Part shown: positions 16,402 through 20,493 of the stretch, piece by piece
How the letters are laid out: the number at the start of each line of letters is the position of its first letter
Numbering within the stretch: position 1 is the first letter of the stretch
DNA from: CAYUIS01 sp964444825
GTDB lineage: Bacteria > Chloroflexota > Anaerolineae > B4-G1
Assembly: GCA_964444825.1 (NCBI GenBank)
Contig: CAYUIS010000092.1
Span: 1-20,493 of the forward strand
DNA length: 20,493 nucleotides
Reading direction: 5' to 3'
The notes under the pieces: generated by a model
Seen by the model: only the letters and a program-made list of their open reading frames with translations
Database searches by the model: none
What the model was told of the DNA's origin: nothing
Translations under genes and position numbers: made by a program

Positions 16402-17339
16402 GCGACTGTCTCTGGCGGCAGGTAGACCATGTCGATCTGACTGGGCAGAAGCTCAATCTCCAGATGTTGGCCCTCGATGCACAGCGTCTCGCCGTCGGCG
16501 TGGGCAGGCAGCACTCCTTCCACGGCGGTGACGACCACGCGGCTGGCCTGTACCATACGGATAGGTTCCTGGCTCGCCTGTGTTCCCTTCAGGAAGTGTG
16601 GAATGAGGCCAAAGATACGCGCGCGGCTCACCTCTTGGGCGATACACAGATCGAGGACGCCGTCGTCGGGCCTCCCTTCGGGGGCCATGTAGAAACCACC
16701 GCCCAATCGCTGGCCGTTCATAATCGAGACCATCAACGCGCGTAGCGTGATGGTTTGTTCGTCATACGCGACACTGGCCAGCGGAGCCTTGTAGTAAAGA
16801 AAGACGGTCTTGAGCACGGCGACGATATAGGAGGGGAATCCAGACAGCCAGGTCAGCTTGACGGCTTCGAAGCCGACAACGGCGTCAAAGCCGATGCCGA
16901 CGCCATTGCCAAAGTAGCGTCCGTCCGGATAAAGCCCTCCGACGACCCGTCCTACATCGATTGTACGCCTATCTCCTTGGGCCAGGGCGCGGCACCCGGT
17001 CTCCAGGTCAGTGGGGATACCCATGCTATAGGCGAAATCGTTGCCCCGGCCGACGCACAGGATGCCCATGGCAGACTCGCCTGCGCCCGACTGTTTAGCC
17101 CGCATCAGGCCGTTGAGCACCTCATTTGCGGTGCCATCGCCGCCTACCGCAACCACTACGTCGTAGCCGGATTCGGCGGCCTCTTGCGCCAGGTCAGCGG
17201 CGTGCCAGGGGCGTTCGGTGCGAACGAGGTCAAACGCCAGCCCCAAGTCGTCCAGGGCTTGTTCGATCTGAGGTATCGCCCGACCGCCGGTGCCCCTGCC
17301 AGCGGTCGGGTTGACGATGATTCTGTGTCTGGATGTCAA
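16398..17339 (-). CDS. Diacylglycerol kinase family (DagK/YegS-like) lipid kinase
   Basis: This 313-residue protein has the DAGK catalytic domain. The N-terminal strand is followed by NPTAGRGTG (10-18), the nucleotide-binding motif is VGGDGTANEVLNG (65-77), and the second conserved block is GRGNDFA (97-103). The usual length of soluble bacterial lipid kinases (about 300) is matched. It likely phosphorylates diacylglycerol or another lipid alcohol. The start is TTG at 17339, overlapping the TGA of the CoA-transferase beta gene by 4 bp (TTGA), with GGAGAG about 9 nt upstream. The stop overlaps the acyltransferase start by 4 bp. The lipid substrate cannot be determined from sequence. Confidence 0.9.
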   Translation of the reverse strand: MTSRHRIIVNPTAGRGTGGRAIPQIEQALDDLGLAFDLVRTERPWHAADLAQEAAESGYDVVVAVGGDGTANEVLNGLMRAKQSGAGESAMGILCVGRGNDFAYSMGIPTDLETGCRALAQGDRRTIDVGRVVGGLYPDGRYFGNGVGIGFDAVVGFEAVKLTWLSGFPSYIVAVLKTVFLYYKAPLASVAYDEQTITLRALMVSIMNGQRLGGGFYMAPEGRPDDGVLDLCIAQEVSRARIFGLIPHFLKGTQASQEPIRMVQASRVVVTAVEGVLPAHADGETLCIEGQHLEIELLPSQIDMVYLPPETVA

Positions 17340-18106
17340 ATGTAAAATCTCTCCGGGTCTATTTCCTCCCGCAAAAGGCGCAATTCTTCAGCGGTCGGTG
17401 GCTTATTGTACCCTACTTGGTCGGGAATGACCAGTTCAAAGCTTGTGTTCCCGATCACCTGTTCCACCGTAACGCCAGGGTGGGTGGACAAGAGCCGCAT
17501 ACGCTTTGTCTCCGGCTCAAAGTCCAAGAGCGCCAGTGTGCTCACGACCCGGTAGGGGCCGGTTCCAGGCGGAAGCCCTGCCTCATTGCGAGCGCCCGGG
17601 CCGGTCAGGTACCCAGGTGTGGTCACAAAGTCTACCTGCTGGACAAAACGGCGTTTGTCGTGGCGCATAATGATGATCGTGCGCCAGCAGAGGGATCCCA
17701 CGTCGTTACCACCACCAGAGCCGGGGAGCCGCACTTTTGGCGGATGGTGTTGGGGGCCGATGATGGTCGAGTTTAGGTTGCCATAAGCGTCGATCTGCGC
17801 TCCGCCGAGGAATCCAAAGTCGATAAAGCCACGCGTGGCGGTTTCCATAATGTCGCAGATGCCTGAGGCCGCCACACCCTGGTAGAAAGTGCGGCTTTCT
17901 CCGACCGCCCGGGGTAGCTTGTCCAGGCGTGCGCCCGTTCCTCCAAACTCAAAGATGGGGACGAGATTGGGGGCGTGCATCTTTTGCGCCAGACTTGCGG
18001 CGAGCATTGGGATACCGGTCCCAATAAAGGCCGTCACGCTGTCAGGCATCTGCCGCGCCGCGATGCAGATCAAGAGTTCCGACGGATTGTACTCCAGATC
18101 GCTCAT
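17336..18106 (-). CDS. CoA-transferase beta subunit, glutaconate CoA-transferase (GctB)-like
   Basis: This 256-residue subunit follows the GctB pattern from end to end: the FIGTGIPMLAA segment (27-37), GGAQIDAYGN, NSTIIG, LPGSGGGND, DKRRFVQQ and the closing REEIDPERF. In class I CoA-transferases the catalytic Glu of GctB is E54; here E53 (IFEFGG) aligns with it by eye, which favours true CoA transfer over the Glu-less, hydrolase-like IpdB branch. The ATG at 18106 overlaps the alpha-subunit stop by 4 bp (ATGA), typical of a coupled heteromer. Its acid substrate is unknown. Confidence 0.92.
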   Translation of the reverse strand: MSDLEYNPSELLICIAARQMPDSVTAFIGTGIPMLAASLAQKMHAPNLVPIFEFGGTGARLDKLPRAVGESRTFYQGVAASGICDIMETATRGFIDFGFLGGAQIDAYGNLNSTIIGPQHHPPKVRLPGSGGGNDVGSLCWRTIIIMRHDKRRFVQQVDFVTTPGYLTGPGARNEAGLPPGTGPYRVVSTLALLDFEPETKRMRLLSTHPGVTVEQVIGNTSFELVIPDQVGYNKPPTAEELRLLREEIDPERFYI

Positions 18107-19080
18107 CGGCGTCCCTCCTCTTCGGCCCGCAGTTGTTGCAGCCGCTCCTGACCGACTAGTTTCAGATACCCCTGGTGGTCGGCCAGGTTGTGGATGTACT
18201 TGTTCAAGTATGCCTGGGTTCCCTCCTCCGATTTCGACGCTTCAACCCATTCGCGCAGTTGTCGTTCATCCCGGGCGTAGCAGTAGACCATCTCACCAGG
18301 ATGGGATCCATAGGGTGCGTCCACCACGGCGTCTACCAGGTAGTAGGGGATGATGGTGCGGTCGGGGTGCCGACGGATCTCTTCGGTATCCACGATTTCC
18401 TCGGCGCTGATAATGAGCCGCTTGCACGCTCGCGACATCTCGAAAGCGAAACCCGAGATGCCGTCGATCTGCGCGTTTCCAAATCTGTCGGCGCGGTGGA
18501 CGTGTATGAGGCCCACATCCAGGATAAGAGCCGGGATGAGGCAGACCTTCATTCCGGTGAAGGGACACGCGACCACCTTGGCGGCGCTGTACTTGAAGGT
18601 GTCGGTGCCCAGCATCGCCCGAACAGGGATAAAAGGCACACCCATCGACGCGGCCTTGAACCGCCAGGTGATGCCGCCGTTCGACCACTCGACGACCTTT
18701 TCGACCTGCCCGCTTTCCACCGCCCGTCTCAGGGCGCTGGAAACGCCAAAGACCTCCAATCCGATGTAGGTAATATCCAGGGTCTTGATCAGTCCGGCGC
18801 CAAGCCACAGGTCGAGCTCGGTCACACCCTGCCCGGCGACCCGCAAGTCCTTCTTGCCCTGTCGTACCACCTCCCGGACGAGCGTCATCGGACAGCGGAC
18901 GGTGCCGTAGAGTTCTGTTCCGATGTAGCAGCCGTCGGTGACAAAGCGAGAGATTGCCTCAGCATCCGTCATCACCTTGTCCACCAGTGCCCGGGATTTC
19001 TTGTCCCGGTTCCATTCGCGGAAGCCGTCTAGATCGGGAGGCTGGATCATCTCCCCGATTCCGGACTCTATGACGTGCAA
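18103..19080 (-). CDS. CoA-transferase alpha subunit, glutaconate CoA-transferase (GctA)-like
   Basis: This 325-residue subunit matches GctA-like proteins. Visible landmarks are KVMTDAEAI near residue 35, VPFIPVR (~160), DVGLIHVHRAD, AEEIVDTEEIRR (~235), VDAVVDAPYGSHPG and the C-terminal LADHQGYL. The start is TTG at 19080, with AGGAGGT 6 nt upstream. This gives about 34 residues before the point where canonical GctA begins (KVMT). An ATG at 19050 is an alternative but lacks a comparable ribosome site. With the beta subunit it would move CoA between an acyl-CoA donor and a carboxylic acid. It follows the TPR gene by 24 bp. Confidence 0.92.
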   Translation of the reverse strand: MHVIESGIGEMIQPPDLDGFREWNRDKKSRALVDKVMTDAEAISRFVTDGCYIGTELYGTVRCPMTLVREVVRQGKKDLRVAGQGVTELDLWLGAGLIKTLDITYIGLEVFGVSSALRRAVESGQVEKVVEWSNGGITWRFKAASMGVPFIPVRAMLGTDTFKYSAAKVVACPFTGMKVCLIPALILDVGLIHVHRADRFGNAQIDGISGFAFEMSRACKRLIISAEEIVDTEEIRRHPDRTIIPYYLVDAVVDAPYGSHPGEMVYCYARDERQLREWVEASKSEEGTQAYLNKYIHNLADHQGYLKLVGQERLQQLRAEEEGRR

Positions 19081-19086
19081 CTTGGT

Positions 19087-19093
19087 ACCTCCT
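19087..19093 (-). promoter_or_regulatory. Shine-Dalgarno site fixing the TTG start of the CoA-transferase alpha subunit
   Basis: AGGAGGT lies 6 nt upstream of the TTG at 19080. It is the strongest ribosome site near the 5' end of this gene and lies in the short gap after the TPR gene stop. It supports the longer N-terminus over the internal ATG. Confidence 0.7.
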
Positions 19094-19104
19094 CGTGCGT
19101 GTTT

Positions 19105-19722
19105 CTAGGTCTTTTCAGTCTCGTCAGCGATTTCCGGAGCCTTTTGTTTCTTCAGCGCTTGCCTGGCGCCGTGGGCATAGATTGAAGTGGGCAGTGTGTC
19201 GATCGCCGTGTTAAAGTGGCGGATCGCTTCCGCCTCACGCCCGGTGCGCCGGCAGGCTAGCCCCAGATTGTAGTAGCCAGCGGCCAGATACTTGGCCGCT
19301 GGCCGCACGTCCTCTTCGGCTAATGCCTCGGTGAGCGTGGCGTACGCGGCCTCCGGTTCCTTCATGCGCAACTGGGCCACGCCACGATTGATAAGCACAA
19401 TCTGATGACTGACCGCGTCGGAGCCCAGATGCAGAGCGACCTCGTATATACTGAGCGCCTGCGCGTACTGTCCTCTGGAGGTGGACCAGTTGCCCAAGTC
19501 GACCAGGAGGCGTACCCGCATGGTGACCATATATACGACGATCAGGAAGAGCACGGGAGGTACTGGTACAGAGGCGAGGGGGAGCAGGGCTCCGATAACC
19601 GATATGACCAGTCCCTCGATGGCGAAGCGAGTGGATAGACCCTGCCGGCGTAGGAATGACAGTGCTCCAAAGCCAAGCAAGTATAGCAGGCCGATCAGCA
19701 GGTTTATCAGGGAGGGATGCAT
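19105..19722 (-). CDS. Membrane-anchored TPR-repeat protein
   Basis: This 205-residue protein starts with two or three hydrophobic segments (about 4-24 and 35-67), then a soluble region with at least two tetratricopeptide-like units. The clearest is at ~145-180 (YYNLGLACRRTGREAEAIRHF), with an earlier one at ~80-105 (YAQALSIYEVAL). TPR units mediate protein contacts. The C-terminus is charged and Lys-rich. The ATG at 19722 is preceded by a moderate AAGGGGCAGG site. No specific partner is visible. It sits between the ArsA-like gene and the CoA-transferase genes, and the second 88-bp repeat lies just upstream. Confidence 0.8.
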   Translation of the reverse strand: MHPSLINLLIGLLYLLGFGALSFLRRQGLSTRFAIEGLVISVIGALLPLASVPVPPVLFLIVVYMVTMRVRLLVDLGNWSTSRGQYAQALSIYEVALHLGSDAVSHQIVLINRGVAQLRMKEPEAAYATLTEALAEEDVRPAAKYLAAGYYNLGLACRRTGREAEAIRHFNTAIDTLPTSIYAHGARQALKKQKAPEIADETEKT

Positions 19723-19765
19723 AACCTGCCCCTTGGTTTCACGATTTATGATCTGGGTCGACTAG

Positions 19766-19853
19766 GTACTTGTTCAAAAACAACTCCGTGCTTCTATGGC
19801 TGTTTTGCGTCTGATTCCTGCGCCAAAGTGCGAAGTGATTAATGAACAAGTGC
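19766..19853. mobile_element. MITE-like 88-bp repeat, copy 2
   Basis: This is the second copy of the 88-bp element, in the same orientation as copy 1. It has the same ends (GTACTTGTTCA, TGAACAAGTGC). The flanking duplication is TAG (19763-19765 and 19854-19856), or CTAG with the preceding C. The third base of the duplication differs from copy 1 but agrees between both sides of each copy, which is strong evidence for two independent insertions. It sits at the stop codon of the ArsA-like gene and upstream of the TPR gene. Its right end (on the minus strand) carries an outward TTGAAC that could act as a -35 box, but no well-placed -10 follows. Confidence 0.85.
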
Positions 19854-20493
19854 TAGGCAAACAAGTAGCCGGCAGTGCGCTCCAGCATATCGACGCCGCG
19901 TACCTCCTGATCAAAGAGAGGCACGATGGCGCGCACGTCGGAGAAGCTGCTCCAGATATCTTCCATATAGGCATCCTGCATGGCGACCCGGTTCCGCACG
20001 AAATCGGGAGCGCCTTCGTCCACTGTGTCTTTATCAATCAGCAGGTTCACCACCACGCCGCCCACGGGAATACCAAACTCCTCGAACCAACTGATAAAAC
20101 GCTTGATGACGGCGATGGGCAGGGCCTCTGGTAGAGTGATAAAGAAGAATGCGGTCTTGTCTTCGTCGGTGAGCAAATCCTTGGCTCGCTCCATCCGACT
20201 ACGGAAGCTCAGCAGGTATTCCATCAAGGGATCCTGTTGCTTTTTCTTGCTGTAGGACAAGAGCTCCTTCAGGGACTTGGCTTCCTCTCGACTCTGCATC
20301 ATCTTGTTTACCCACATGCCATACACGCTCGACATACCCAATAGGCGCCGGGCGTTGGCCGTGGGCGCGGTGTCAAAGACATAGGCATCGTACCGGTCCT
20401 CGAACATGAGGTCGATCATGTTCTCGAACATTGCCGACTCCTCAAAGGCCGGGTTCATGGTGGCTGATTCCACGAACTCGTCGGCCTTGGTCT
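19853..20493 (-). CDS. ArsA/GET3-like anion-transporting ATPase (C-terminal part; runs off right edge)
   Basis: The frame is open to the window edge and gives the last ~213 residues of an ArsA/GET3-type P-loop ATPase. The N-terminal P-loop is outside the window. Visible landmarks are the NPAFEESAMFENMIDLM helix, the switch II motif FDTAPT followed by ANARRLL (most relatives have GHTLRLL), and the late domain with FFFITLPEALPIAVIKRF and GVVVNLLID. ArsA-type proteins drive arsenite export or membrane-protein targeting; bacterial homologues without arsenic genes are common and often of unknown role. No arsenic operon gene is seen here. The stop is TAG at 19853-19855, at the edge of the 88-bp element, and is the same stop that existed before insertion. 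The ATG at 20458 and GTG at 20473 are internal, not starts. Confidence 0.85.
   Translation of the reverse strand, partial: TKADEFVESATMNPAFEESAMFENMIDLMFEDRYDAYVFDTAPTANARRLLGMSSVYGMWVNKMMQSREEAKSLKELLSYSKKKQQDPLMEYLLSFRSRMERAKDLLTDEDKTAFFFITLPEALPIAVIKRFISWFEEFGIPVGGVVVNLLIDKDTVDEGAPDFVRNRVAMQDAYMEDIWSSFSDVRAIVPLFDQEVRGVDMLERTAGYLFA

Noticed and set aside
18196..18207. GTACTTGTTCAA, a 12-bp exact match to the left end of the 88-bp repeat, inside the CoA-transferase alpha gene
   Set aside because: It encodes conserved-looking residues (LNKY) in frame, has no second end and no duplication; most likely chance.
18175..19032. Long plus-strand open frame (285 codons) opposite the CoA-transferase alpha gene
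   Set aside because: It is the antisense shadow of a gene with clear GctA homology; its composition is rich in His, Asp and Gly and it has no recognisable domain or ribosome site.

Overview
The window looks like a piece of a chromosome, or a large contig, from a moderately GC-rich bacterium, most likely a Chloroflexota of the Anaerolineae type. This is inferred from style, not from a marker gene: very long secreted DUF11/PKD/Calx-beta proteins, a Pro/Thr-rich linker built on PTPTP-like motifs, frequent TTG and GTG starts behind strong AGGAGG sites, and a RuBisCO-like protein. Every supported gene lies on the minus strand, so transcription runs from high to low coordinates. I see no rRNA, tRNA, CRISPR array, transposase or phage gene.

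Right part (about 14.2-20.5 kb). The C-terminal part of an ArsA/GET3-like ATPase enters from the right edge. It is followed by an 88-bp transposon-like repeat, a membrane-anchored TPR protein, the two subunits of a glutaconate-type CoA-transferase, a diacylglycerol-kinase-family lipid kinase and a PlsC-like acyltransferase. The last four genes are tightly spaced or overlap by 4 bp and look like one translation-coupled unit. A separate, clear sigma-70-type promoter then drives a secreted lytic transglycosylase.

Middle part (about 5.8-14.0 kb). Five genes form a second cluster: a HemL-like class III aminotransferase, a multi-domain membrane sensor histidine kinase, an FGGY carbohydrate kinase, a form IV RuBisCO-like protein (RLP) and a DUF401 membrane permease. 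Importer, sugar kinase and an enolase/decarboxylase-type RLP make a plausible pathway for a phosphorylated sugar or sugar acid. I could not match this set to a described pathway, and it is my main candidate for an undescribed system.

Left part (1-5.5 kb). A strong promoter precedes one uninterrupted reading frame of at least 1837 codons. It runs off the left edge and encodes a secreted, surface-type protein with a signal peptide, an N-terminal globular region, about nine DUF11-like repeats, one PKD domain and the start of a Calx-beta domain.

The clearest non-coding find is the 88-bp repeat present twice (8486-8573 and 19766-19853), with 3 mismatches between copies, terminal inverted repeats and target-site duplications. 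Both copies sit exactly in the TAG stop codon of the upstream gene, in the same orientation, and rebuild that stop codon. Removing the first copy on paper restores a 21-nt kinase-to-RLP spacing with a perfect Shine-Dalgarno site, so the element entered an existing operon.
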